From assembly GCF_900129875.1 (NCBI RefSeq), contig NZ_FQXC01000004.1:372001-436000 (forward strand): a stretch of DNA of 64,000 bases, read 5' to 3'. A program made the translations under genes and the position numbers. The notes under the pieces are model-generated. The model did not search any database. It was given only the letters and a program-made list of their open reading frames with translations, and was not told where the DNA came from. Of the stretch, positions 27,860 to 36,388 are shown piece after piece (the stretch's first letter is position 1; the number at the start of each line of letters is the position of its first letter). Origin of the DNA: Marivita hallyeonensis (lineage in GTDB: Bacteria > Pseudomonadota > Alphaproteobacteria > Rhodobacterales > Rhodobacteraceae).

Positions 27860-28850
27860 GATAACCGCCTCCCACATCTTTAAACGGGATCAGCGCGTCG
27901 TTCTGCCAGACGGTCAAAGCCCCCAGCCGGTCGCGTCCGTGTGGTTCCGTCCAGTCGATGCCCGGCAATTCCGGCACGATCCCGTGCGGGTTGTTGTCCG
28001 TGTCGTTCTGGAAATAGCCCGTTAGGTTCGCTTCAAAATCGAACGTGTCAGCGATGCCTGGCCACGAGTAGACATCCCGCGCATAGGCCCACAGTGCCGG
28101 ATACTCGACCAGCCTCCGCCGTGTGCATCGAAAGAGCGGTGCATAGACCGCATCGAACCTGACGAGTGTTGCGAACAGGAACAGATCGGACTCGGTGACC
28201 TGTTGGCCGAAAAGACAACGACGCTTGGCCAGATGCGACTCGAGCCAATCGAGTGTTGCGAACACGTCACGGGTGGCCTCCAAGTAGGCACTCTGAGCCG
28301 TGGCGAACCCGGCGCGGTAGACCGCGTTGGCAAGTCCCTCGTAGACGCCAGTGTTCAGGGCATCGATCTCGTCAGCCAGCATGTCAGGCGCAAGTCGCCA
28401 CCTGTTCCCGATCTGATCGAGCGCCCGCGCGATGCCCGCCGATGAATTTGACAGAATTCTGCGCGTGCTCGTGTCCCAAAGCACCGGCACTGTTGCGCGC
28501 CCCGTGTAAGTCGGATCGGTGGCGGTGTAGAGTTGGTGGACATGCCGGATGGGGTCCGCGCCAGGATCGAGTTCCGGAAAACCGGTCAGCGCGTAGCCTT
28601 CCACTCTGGGGCCACCGGCCAGAGCGACAGAGATTTTTTCTAGATCCTTGAGCGCCCGGACCAGAGTTGTGCGATGGGACCAAGGGCAACTCTGAGAGGC
28701 GACAAGAACAATATTGGTTTTGTTTTGCAGACATGCAGCGATCTCTCCGGCGGAAAGCGTCGGCAGTTCGGATGTCTCGCGCTTGAACGCGCCATCCTGC
28801 ATGTATCGGTTGGTGCTATCACACCAAACTCCGTCGATCAGCATTCCCAT
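27849..28850 (-). CDS. Glutathionyl-hydroquinone reductase (Xi-class GST)
   Basis: This 333-residue protein has an N-terminal thioredoxin-like fold with the active-site Cys in SQSCPWSHRTTLVRAL (Cys at residue 55). A C-terminal GST helical domain follows. These enzymes remove glutathione from glutathionyl-hydroquinones and act in breakdown of quinones and chlorinated aromatics. The family's usual motif is CPWAHR; here Ser replaces Ala. The ATG at 28850 follows AAGGATGG. It is probably co-transcribed with the EamA permease and divergent from a LysR regulator. Confidence 0.85.
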   Translation of the reverse strand: MGMLIDGVWCDSTNRYMQDGAFKRETSELPTLSAGEIAACLQNKTNIVLVASQSCPWSHRTTLVRALKDLEKISVALAGGPRVEGYALTGFPELDPGADPIRHVHQLYTATDPTYTGRATVPVLWDTSTRRILSNSSAGIARALDQIGNRWRLAPDMLADEIDALNTGVYEGLANAVYRAGFATAQSAYLEATRDVFATLDWLESHLAKRRCLFGQQVTESDLFLFATLVRFDAVYAPLFRCTRRRLVEYPALWAYARDVYSWPGIADTFDFEANLTGYFQNDTDNNPHGIVPELPGIDWTEPHGRDRLGALTVWQNDALIPFKDVGGGYHAA

Positions 28851-28937
28851 GGGCCATCCTTTCTAAGCAGCACAGTAGCGAGACCGGCATATTCCGTCTG
28901 TTCACAAGCACACCAGTTTCGGTCTACTAAAGGCACC

Positions 28938-29882
28938 ATGCGTGACTTGCCTCTCACCCTCCTGCGCGCCCTGGCGGCCGTTTATGAAACCGGCGGGATA
29001 CGCCCCGCCGGGCGTCTTCTCGGGATTCAGCACTCCGCAGTCAGCCGTGCGTTGCGTGATCTGGAGGCGTGGCTTGAGGTGCCGCTGTTCGAGAAGCGTG
29101 ACGGGCAAAGGGCCCTTGTCTTCTCCGCCGACGGTGCGGCGCTCGGCAAAGCCGCGCTGTCCGCAATGAGAGACCTTGAGACCGCCGTTCTGAACACACG
29201 CGAAGGTTCGAGCGCGAATTCTGTTACCATCGCGACGACGCCCTCGTTCGCGATGCGATGGCTTCTCTCGCGACTTCCACGGTTGACCGATACCCACCCG
29301 AAAATCGAGGTGTCGATCCTTGTCGATCAGGCCCGCAAGAGCCCAATGGCAACGGGTGCCGATCTGAACATCCGAATGGGTGCACAACCTTCGCTGGACG
29401 TCGACCCCATTCCGTTGATGGATGAACGGGTGTTTCCGGTCATGGCTCCAGGTCTCTGGGAGAAACTGGGAAGGCCATCGAAAATTGACGAACTGCTGAA
29501 TCTGCCATTGCTGCACGACCGCGACCCGTCAACGTCCTGGGGAACGTGGCGGAGGCAATTCGGCCCGGAGCGACTGGACGTTCGAAAGGGTCCGCGTTTG
29601 ACGTCTTCCGATTTGATCCTGCGAGCTGCTGAACAGGGCCAGGGCGTGGCTCTTGCACGAGGTCGCTTGGCCGAGGAAAGCCTTGCCAATACTTCGCTTC
29701 TTCGACCGTTCGGGGACGTCGAACTCGATTTGGGCGACAACTATTGGATTATTGCAAATCCTGAAACTGGCCGGAGACGAGTGGTGCAAACTGTGATCGC
29801 TTGGTTGTTGTCGGAAGCGCAGATGGGTTCAGAAGAAGTGGCCATTGCCGTTTCACATGAAGAGAAAGACCAAAAAGCGTAA
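28938..29882 (+). CDS. LysR-family transcriptional regulator
   Basis: This 314-residue protein has an N-terminal winged HTH (LLRALAAVYETGGIRPAGRLLGIQHSAVSRALRDLE, reported here only as residues 7-42) of the GcvA-like branch, and a periplasmic-binding-like effector domain from about residue 90. It is divergent from the glutathionyl-hydroquinone reductase gene with an 87-bp gap, the classical layout for LysR control of that operon. The frame opens upstream at 28674, but the ATG at 28938 gives the normal HTH start. Confidence 0.88.
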   Translation: MRDLPLTLLRALAAVYETGGIRPAGRLLGIQHSAVSRALRDLEAWLEVPLFEKRDGQRALVFSADGAALGKAALSAMRDLETAVLNTREGSSANSVTIATTPSFAMRWLLSRLPRLTDTHPKIEVSILVDQARKSPMATGADLNIRMGAQPSLDVDPIPLMDERVFPVMAPGLWEKLGRPSKIDELLNLPLLHDRDPSTSWGTWRRQFGPERLDVRKGPRLTSSDLILRAAEQGQGVALARGRLAEESLANTSLLRPFGDVELDLGDNYWIIANPETGRRRVVQTVIAWLLSEAQMGSEEVAIAVSHEEKDQKA

Positions 29883-30027
29883 GCCGACATTCGTCCAACC
29901 GCAGATTTGTCCCACAATCCTTCAGTTCGAGCAGGCAACGATTTCTGCAATGCGGCGAAAGTCTGGTATGGCGGGCCGCACCGCAGCATCGTCGGTGGCC
30001 GCTGGATGACCGGTATGGGCCGTTGAG

Positions 30028-31089
30028 CTATAAGGCCGCAAGAACCGCAGCGACAGACTGCCTTGTGTCTTCGGTGCCACCGAGATCGGCAGTGCGCGTC
30101 TCGTTCTGTGCCAAGGTGGTGGCCATAGCATTGATCACGGCCTCAGCGGCTTGGGTTTCGCCTAGGTGCTCCAGCATCATAGCGCCGGCCCAAATCGCAG
30201 CCGCCGGATTGGCGATGCCTTTGCCGGCAATATCCGGTGCGGAGCCATGCACGGGTTCGAACATGGACGGTGTCTTTCTTGCAGGGTTAAGGTTTGCCGA
30301 CGGCGCAATCCCGATTGACCCGGCAACGGCTGGACCCAGGTCCGACAGGATGTCTCCGAACAGGTTTGACGCGACAACCACGTCGAACCAGTCCGGGTGC
30401 AGAACAAAATGCGCCGCAAGGATATCAATGTGATAGGCGGCCGTTTCGACCCCGGCGTGACGCGCCGTCGCCGCTTTGAACCGCTCGTCCCAGAAGGGCA
30501 TTGTGTGGACGATCCCATTTGATTTGGTGGCCGACGTGACATGCTTTCGCCGGCGCTTGGCAAGATCAAATGCCACCTCCATGATCCGATCGGTCCCGTG
30601 GCGGGTGAACATAGCAACTTGATTGGCAGCTTCCTGCGGCGTGCCCTCGTAGAGCCGTCCACCGATCTTGGAATACTCTCCTTCGACATTTTCGCGCACA
30701 ACGACGAAGTCGATATCCTCTGGCTTCCGGTCAGCCAGCGGGCACTTGACCCCTTCAAAAAGCTTCACCGGACGCACATTGGCATAGAGGTCCAGTTCGC
30801 GCCTCAATGGTATAAGCAAACCCCAAAGGGAAACGTGGTCTGGAACCGTTGGCCAGCCGACGGCACCCAAGTAGATAGCATCATATTCCCGGACCAGGTC
30901 TATACCGTCCTCCGGCATCATCTGCCCGGTGTTCTGGAAACGATCACAGGACCAGTCGAACTCGGTCCAGTTCAACGAGAAGCCAAACTTTCGCGCGGCG
31001 GCCTCCAACACCTCCTGTCCTGCCTCAATGACCTCGTGGCCGATCCCGTCGCCGGGGATTGTCGCAATGCGGTGACGTCGATGGTTCAA
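30028..31089 (-). CDS. Tartrate / D-malate-type dehydrogenase (isopropylmalate dehydrogenase family)
   Basis: This 353-residue protein carries TIPGDGIGHEVI at the N-terminus and the signature NLFGDILSDLGPAVAGSIG near residue 245. Length and the segment LYANVRPVKLFEG fit the tartrate dehydrogenase/D-malate dehydrogenase (decarboxylating) branch rather than LeuB. It starts at TTG, supported by AAGGA eight bases upstream and an overlap with the hydrolase stop. It probably oxidises D-malate or tartrate with NAD; the exact substrate needs testing. Confidence 0.85.
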   Translation of the reverse strand: MNHRRHRIATIPGDGIGHEVIEAGQEVLEAAARKFGFSLNWTEFDWSCDRFQNTGQMMPEDGIDLVREYDAIYLGAVGWPTVPDHVSLWGLLIPLRRELDLYANVRPVKLFEGVKCPLADRKPEDIDFVVVRENVEGEYSKIGGRLYEGTPQEAANQVAMFTRHGTDRIMEVAFDLAKRRRKHVTSATKSNGIVHTMPFWDERFKAATARHAGVETAAYHIDILAAHFVLHPDWFDVVVASNLFGDILSDLGPAVAGSIGIAPSANLNPARKTPSMFEPVHGSAPDIAGKGIANPAAAIWAGAMMLEHLGETQAAEAVINAMATTLAQNETRTADLGGTEDTRQSVAAVLAAL

Positions 31090-31970
31090 GGTGCCGATCC
31101 TTCAAGGAAGAATGATTTGAGTTCTGACTGAACATGCTCCGGGCATTCTTCAGCGAGGTAGTGTCCTCCAGGCAAACTACGTCCACGCACATTTGTGGCG
31201 CGTTTGCGCCACAGGGCCACGCAGTTGAAATACCGCTCGATCACTCCATGCGCCCCCCAGAGCGCGAGCACTGGCATGTCCAGTTTGCGGTCGTCGTCCG
31301 CATTGTCATGTTCGATATCGATGCTTGCCGCAGCTCGGTAATCCTCACACATCGCATGAACGGTCGAAGGCGTGTGAATGGCAGCGAGATAGGCTTCCCA
31401 AGCATCGTCCGTGAAAGGTTCAAGACCTGCAGACCCATGTCCACATTTATATGTAAGGAAGGCTTCCGGATCTGCGCCAATCATCCGTTCCGGCAAAGGG
31501 GCCGGCAAGGTCAGCCAGAACCAATGCCAATACGCATGCGCGAATCCCTCCGTCGTATTGCGATACATTTCGCGCGTCGGTGCAATGTCCAACACCGCGA
31601 GCTTCAGCACCCGCTCGCTATGGTCAGCTGCAAGGCGATGAGCGACGCGTCCGCCGCGGTCATGACCGCACAGCAAAAACCTGTCGTGCCCCAGCTCGGA
31701 CATGACCTGTACCATGTCCGCAGCCATTTCCCGCTTGGAATACGGAGCATGATTGGCATCTGTTTTTGGTTTCGAGGAGGCGCCGTAACCACGCAGGTCC
31801 GCCGCGATCACTGTAAAGTCTTGTGCCAGGACAGGCGCCACCTTGTGCCACATTACATGGGTTTGTGGGTACCCATGCAACAACAGAAGGGGAGGACCTG
31901 AACCGCCAGTGACGCCGGCGATTTCGGCACCCACCGTGGCGATCCGGAATTTTCGGAAGTCTTCAAACAT
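31086..31970 (-). CDS. Haloacetate-dehalogenase-type alpha/beta hydrolase
   Basis: This 294-residue protein has the key residues of fluoroacetate dehalogenase in matching order: nucleophile Asp104 in GHDRGGR with carboxylate-binding Arg105 and Arg108, acid Asp128, halide-pocket His149-Trp150 (AYWHW), Tyr211 and catalytic His270 (GGHYLAEE). All are offset by about six to ten residues from the Rhodopseudomonas enzyme as I recall it. The oxyanion motif HGYPQTH is at 32-38. It probably replaces a halogen on a 2-halo acid with hydroxyl. It is coupled to the dehydrogenase gene by a four-base overlap. Confidence 0.82.
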   Translation of the reverse strand: MFEDFRKFRIATVGAEIAGVTGGSGPPLLLLHGYPQTHVMWHKVAPVLAQDFTVIAADLRGYGASSKPKTDANHAPYSKREMAADMVQVMSELGHDRFLLCGHDRGGRVAHRLAADHSERVLKLAVLDIAPTREMYRNTTEGFAHAYWHWFWLTLPAPLPERMIGADPEAFLTYKCGHGSAGLEPFTDDAWEAYLAAIHTPSTVHAMCEDYRAAASIDIEHDNADDDRKLDMPVLALWGAHGVIERYFNCVALWRKRATNVRGRSLPGGHYLAEECPEHVQSELKSFFLEGSAP

Positions 31971-32015
31971 ACTGATATCAGCAGCATGAGGCCGAACAAA
32001 GTCCAGACGTAAATA

Positions 32016-32915
32016 TTAAGTGTAATCTCTTATCAATGAGACATCCTCAGGCAAACAAGCCAAGAATTGGTCCACTGCGGTCAGTGTTTCGCCCTTCCGC
32101 CATGCCACATGGACATCCACCATTGGGCCGCCACCTTCGAGGGGGCGGTAGACGATGTCGCGCCGTTGGAACTGGCTGACCCAATGAGGAACAAGTGACA
32201 CTCCCAAACCGGCTGCGACCATGGCAATGATCATGTGTCGTTCGTTTGCCTCCTGAAGAATGCGAGGGGTTAGGCCTGCAACCTCAAAGTGATTCTGAAT
32301 AACATCAAACAAGATTGGCCTGTGCGAGCGGGCTGGAATGACGAGCGGCTCAGAGGCCACCACTTCTAGTGGCACTTCTTTTCCGCCTGCGGCGGGATGG
32401 TCGGCAGGCAGAGCAACAATCACCGGTTCGCTAAACACGAACTTGTGGTCCAAGAAGTCTTCTTTTGGTGGAACGCGGACAAAGCCAACATCTAGGGAAT
32501 GGTTGGCCAAGCCATGCAGAGCAGGTGCTGACAACATTTCGAAGACTTTAACTTCAATATTATTGTGGGAACGTCGGAATGCGCGGATCACCTGTGGCAG
32601 GATACCAGCGGTTGCGGAATCAACTCCGCCGATTTTCAGGAGCTCTCCACTGTCGCCACCAATTGCTCGTGCGGCCGCTTCCGCGGCTTCGGCTTGGGCA
32701 ATTGTGGCCTTTGCTTCTGGTAAGAAAACCTCGCCAGCACGGGTCAGGCTGACCGTTCGTGTTGTACGTTCGAACAGTTTGACGCCCAATCTGCCCTCAA
32801 GACTGCGGACTTGCGCAGAAAGGGCTGGCTGGGCCATATGAAGCTTCTCCGATGCCCGGCCAAAGTGCAGCTCTTCGGCAACCGCAAGAAAGATCCTGAG
32901 CTGTTTGAGTTCCAT
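32016..32915 (-). CDS. LysR-family transcriptional regulator
   Basis: This 299-residue protein has the N-terminal HTH in MELKQLRIFLAVAEELHFG and KLHMAQPALSAQVRSLE, and an effector-binding domain from residue 90. It begins at 32915; an in-frame extension to 33131 runs into the divergent transporter gene and is not used. It lies 45 bp upstream of the hydrolase gene on the same strand and divergent from the tctCAB transporter, so it probably controls both arms. Confidence 0.88.
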   Translation of the reverse strand: MELKQLRIFLAVAEELHFGRASEKLHMAQPALSAQVRSLEGRLGVKLFERTTRTVSLTRAGEVFLPEAKATIAQAEAAEAAARAIGGDSGELLKIGGVDSATAGILPQVIRAFRRSHNNIEVKVFEMLSAPALHGLANHSLDVGFVRVPPKEDFLDHKFVFSEPVIVALPADHPAAGGKEVPLEVVASEPLVIPARSHRPILFDVIQNHFEVAGLTPRILQEANERHMIIAMVAAGLGVSLVPHWVSQFQRRDIVYRPLEGGGPMVDVHVAWRKGETLTAVDQFLACLPEDVSLIRDYT

Positions 32916-32958
32916 GTATTGACGTTCGATCTGGGGTGAGAAGAAATATTTATAACTG

Positions 32959-32978
32959 ATTTCATCTAAATCGAAATG
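32959..32978. promoter_or_regulatory. Possible LysR binding site
   Basis: GATTT at 32959-32963 and AAATC at 32969-32973 form an inverted repeat, and an overlapping pair ATTTC (32960-32964) / GAAAT (32974-32978) forms another. The site lies in the AT-rich gap between the LysR start and tctC, as expected for a T-N11-A type site. This is a prediction from position and symmetry only. Confidence 0.4.
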
Positions 32979-33048
32979 GCAAGCATGTCTAACCTCCCAA
33001 TCCAATGTCGAGAGTTTTCGACTACTAGGGAGGACAACCATGAACCGT

Positions 33049-33055
33049 TTTTTTG
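33049..33055 (+). other. T7 tract causing a frameshift in the tctC signal peptide
   Basis: Seven Ts follow ATGAACCG (33041-33048). Removing one T fuses the ATG and its ribosome-binding site to the downstream frame. The tract could be a sequencing or assembly error, a loss-of-function mutation, or a slippage site giving on/off expression. Confidence 0.7.
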
Positions 33056-33991
33056 ACCACGGCTTTTGCGGCCGTTTCACTTTCGCTCGCAGCCAGTGCT
33101 CTGCATGCCGATGACTACCCATCCAAGGCAATTGACTACATTATTCCCTACAATCCTGGCGGGGAGTCTGACGTCACTGCTCGCTTTCAAGAGAAGTTCT
33201 GGAGCGATGTGACCGGACAGGATGTTGTCATTTCTTACAAGCCGGGAGCAGGGGGAGCCACAGCTTGGTCCCAGCTGGGTGGATTTGACGCCGACGGCTA
33301 CACGATCATGAACGTCAACTTCCCACATGCGATCCTACAACCTTCGATCAAAGATGTCGGATATCAGACCGGGGATGTCACACCGGTTTACGTGTTCCAC
33401 TACACACCGGACGCCATCGTGGTACGCGCCGACAGCCCATATCAGACGCTGCAAGACCTCATCAATTTCGCAACCGAGAACCCGGGCGCGCTGACCTTCG
33501 GCGGTTCCGGCACCAATTCGGCCAACCATCTCGCGGCTGTGCGCTTTGGTCAGATGGCTGACGTGAAGGTAACCTATGTGCCGTTCGGCGGGTCAGCGCC
33601 TGCCATGGCGGCCGTTCTTGGCGGCCAGATCGGTGCGGGCATGACATATACAACGCAAGGGGTCAAAGCCGGAGATCAAGTGCGTGTGCTGGCCATTGCC
33701 ACAGAAGAGCGGCTCGACATCTTTCCAGATGTACCAACCTTCAAGGAACTGGGCTTTGATTACGTTGCCGGTGCCTATCGTGGTGTGACGGTTCCCGCGG
33801 GAACGCCAGATGATGTCCGCAATGCGCTGTCTGTTGTGATTGCTCAAATCAACGACATTCCCGAATTCCAGGCCCAGATGCAGGAAAATGGCTATGTCCT
33901 GGTCGATGTTCCAAACTCCGAGATGGGTGCCTGGATTGCTGAACGCCAGGCCGACTACGCGTCTGGCATTGAGACCCTGAAAGGCAACTAA
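33053..33991 (+). CDS. Tripartite tricarboxylate transporter substrate-binding protein (TctC/Bug), frameshifted start
   Basis: The 312-residue frame matches TctC/Bug binding proteins: PSKAIDYIIPYNPGGESDVTAR, then PGAGGATAW and FGGSGTNSANHLAAV. It opens at a TTG inside the signal peptide. A strong AGGGAGG ribosome-binding site and an ATG at 33041 lie just upstream but are out of frame because of seven Ts at 33049-33055. With six Ts the protein would begin MNRFLTTAFAAVSLSLAAS, a normal signal peptide. Either the T run carries an indel or sequence error, or expression depends on slippage. The mature protein would bind a carboxylate in the periplasm. Confidence 0.85.
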   Translation: MTTAFAAVSLSLAASALHADDYPSKAIDYIIPYNPGGESDVTARFQEKFWSDVTGQDVVISYKPGAGGATAWSQLGGFDADGYTIMNVNFPHAILQPSIKDVGYQTGDVTPVYVFHYTPDAIVVRADSPYQTLQDLINFATENPGALTFGGSGTNSANHLAAVRFGQMADVKVTYVPFGGSAPAMAAVLGGQIGAGMTYTTQGVKAGDQVRVLAIATEERLDIFPDVPTFKELGFDYVAGAYRGVTVPAGTPDDVRNALSVVIAQINDIPEFQAQMQENGYVLVDVPNSEMGAWIAERQADYASGIETLKGN

Positions 33992-34015
33992 TTTCACATC
34001 CCGGAGCAGCGCGCC

Positions 34016-35512
34016 ATGTTGGACGCCTTACTTTCAGCCTTGTCGCTGGAAAACCTCCTCCTTGCGTTTCTTGGCGTGATCGGAGGAACCATCATCGGCG
34101 CGTTGCCCGGACTTTCGGCGACCATGGCGGTCGCCGTTCTGGTGCCATTTACATTCACGATGGACCCAAGCTCTGGCTTGATCGTGTTGGGTGCGATCTA
34201 CACCGGTGCAATATATGGCGGTGCTTACTCGGCCATTTTGGTAAACACACCAGGTACCCCCGCTGCTATCGCGACCTCAATGGACGGGTTCCCCATGGCC
34301 AAACGCGGAGACGGTGACCTCGCCGTAACACTCTCCTGTCTTGGTTCGGTTGCAGGTGGTATTGTAGGGGCACTCGCCCTTTTGTTCCTCGCGCCACCCC
34401 TGTCGCAAATCGCACTGTCTTTCGGGCCAGTGGAGTATTTCTGGCTGGCGATCTTTGGGTTGTCGCTTATTGCGACACTGTCTCGTGGAGCAACCTTGCT
34501 CGGATTGATCGGTGGGGGGATAGGTCTGCTTCTTTCCTGTGTTGGGTCGGCGGTGGTTGGCGGGGATGTCCGATATACGTTCGGCCTGACCTCCCTTCTG
34601 GGCGGCATTCCGGTTATTCCCGCCTTGATCGGCCTCTACTGCGTGCCGGTGTTGATCGATATGGTGATCCGCCCCGAAGCGCATTTGGAACGCCGCGCCG
34701 AACAGATGCGCGGGTTCCGCCTGACCGAGGCGCTCAGTCTGATGTGGCGCTCGAAGTTCAATGTGATCCGCTCGGCGATGATCGGAACCGGCGTCGGCAT
34801 CATCCCGGCGGCAGGCGGCTCAGTAGCCGGACTTGTGGCTTACTCCGAGGCCCGCAGGACTGCCAAAACACCAGAACAGTTCGGTAAAGGTGCACATGAC
34901 GGGGTGATTGCGTCCGAGGCATCAAACTCCGCCACCGTGGGCGGCGGGTTTATTCCAACGCTTGTGCTAGGCATTCCCGGCACACCGCCTGACGCCATCA
35001 TCCTCGGCGCGCTTCTGGTGCAGGGGATCCGCACCGGCCCGCAACTCTTTACCCAGCAAGCTGACATCGTATTTACGTTCACCTTCGGGCTCCTGATAGC
35101 CACACTCCTGATGCTGCCAACCGGACTGATCATCGGGCGCTATGCGTATCGGTTGATCGTCTCGGTGCCCAAAACCGCGCTGGCGCCTGCCATCGCTTTT
35201 CTGACGATTGTGGGTTCCTTTGCCATTGAGGCAAACACCTTCCATGTGTTGATCATGGTGTCGCTTGGTATCATCGGCTGGCTTCTTGCGCGTATCGGCA
35301 TTGAGGCGTCGCCCATCGTTTTGGGATTGATCCTCGGGCCTATTGCGGAAGCTGGTTTTGTGCAAGGCTGGCTGATCGGCGGGGCACAAGGGGATCGCTT
35401 TGGCATGTTTTTCGGCCAACCGATTTCCCTTGCGATCATGGCGCTCACAGTGTTGACGCTTGCCTCTTCCGGCGTCTTCAAACGAAAGACTCGTCTGGAG
35501 TGTTCAACATGA
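34016..35512 (+). CDS. Tripartite tricarboxylate transporter large permease (TctA)
   Basis: This 498-residue membrane protein has roughly 11-12 hydrophobic segments and the family motifs GALPGLSATMAVAVLVP near residue 28, YGGAYSAILVNTPGTPAAIATS near 63-84 and GIPGTPPDAIILGAL near 320. It forms the main sodium-driven channel for a carboxylate. It lies 24 bp after tctC and overlaps tctB by four bases. Confidence 0.93.
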   Translation: MLDALLSALSLENLLLAFLGVIGGTIIGALPGLSATMAVAVLVPFTFTMDPSSGLIVLGAIYTGAIYGGAYSAILVNTPGTPAAIATSMDGFPMAKRGDGDLAVTLSCLGSVAGGIVGALALLFLAPPLSQIALSFGPVEYFWLAIFGLSLIATLSRGATLLGLIGGGIGLLLSCVGSAVVGGDVRYTFGLTSLLGGIPVIPALIGLYCVPVLIDMVIRPEAHLERRAEQMRGFRLTEALSLMWRSKFNVIRSAMIGTGVGIIPAAGGSVAGLVAYSEARRTAKTPEQFGKGAHDGVIASEASNSATVGGGFIPTLVLGIPGTPPDAIILGALLVQGIRTGPQLFTQQADIVFTFTFGLLIATLLMLPTGLIIGRYAYRLIVSVPKTALAPAIAFLTIVGSFAIEANTFHVLIMVSLGIIGWLLARIGIEASPIVLGLILGPIAEAGFVQGWLIGGAQGDRFGMFFGQPISLAIMALTVLTLASSGVFKRKTRLECST

Positions 35513-35952
35513 CTCGGATTGTGAACCAGTGGCGTCAGGCCCTCGTTGCCGTCCTCAGCATCGGTCTGGGGGCCTTTGCAATCTCACAGACAAACAGCAT
35601 GTCCGAACTGGGACGCGTCTTTCCGACCACTGCCAGCCTGATTGCGATTTCTGCTGGTTTGGGGGTGTTGGTGCAGATCATCCTGCGGCCGAGCGCTGAT
35701 ACAGTGGCAAACGAGAAGATTGACCACTTTAGAGCCGGGCTCTTCGCCGCGACCATGTTGGTTTGGGCGCTGTCACCTGATCGCTTCGGTTTTGTGCCCA
35801 CGTCTAGCATGGCTGTGTTTGCGGTCGCGGTGATCACACGCCGCGAACCGATGTCAAAGACATCGATCCTTGTTCATGCCGCGGCCGGCGTCGTTCTGGT
35901 GCTGGGGTTCTCGCTGCTTCTGAGCGAAGTGCTGAACGTGCGGCTTCCTTGA
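35509..35952 (+). CDS. Tripartite tricarboxylate transporter small permease (TctB)
   Basis: This 147-residue protein has four hydrophobic segments, as in the TctB family. The ATG at 35509 overlaps the tctA stop (ATGA) and follows a GGAG at 35497-35500; a GTG at 35500 is also open. It completes a tctC-tctA-tctB operon. The substrate is not identifiable from sequence, but a dicarboxylate would fit the divergent dehydrogenase. Confidence 0.85.
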   Translation: MTRIVNQWRQALVAVLSIGLGAFAISQTNSMSELGRVFPTTASLIAISAGLGVLVQIILRPSADTVANEKIDHFRAGLFAATMLVWALSPDRFGFVPTSSMAVFAVAVITRREPMSKTSILVHAAAGVVLVLGFSLLLSEVLNVRLP

Positions 35953-36388
35953 CGATTTGGTGAAACCATCAAACAAGAACCAGTGGTGCTGAAGACGAGG
36001 AATGCTTTGCTCGGAACAATAGTTCAAAAGATCTGGGAGGCGTCCGCTGGCAAGTTGTGTGGGCCGACCAAAGGCTGGCACCGTCTGTATCGTGCCGTAA
36101 TGCAACAGCCGTTTGCTTTGGCTTGGACCTCGAAGCCGTCCGACGTACGCGCACAAACAACATCCAAGTCTCGCAGTCGCAGCGAAAGTCCTGTGTGGAT
36201 TGCTCCTGCATAGCAAGACGTATTTGAATGCGTTCGCACTGGTCAGAAGCAGACATGTGTCCGGCCTGTTTGCGCGGCACATGTGGCCGCTGGCCCTGAT
36301 GGTTTCCGCAGGCCAAGTCCCATACAGGTTCGCGGACAACACTGTGTCCCGGACATTCGACGGGGTGTCTTGGTTGGCGGGCTGACTG
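35953..36388. other. Gap between tctB and the IS element with no supported gene
   Basis: Open frames exist on both strands, but none has a ribosome-binding site, codon bias or recognisable domain. A weak hairpin (TGGTGAAACCA) lies just after tctB. The sequence looks like non-coding or decayed DNA next to the insertion sequence. Confidence 0.4.
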
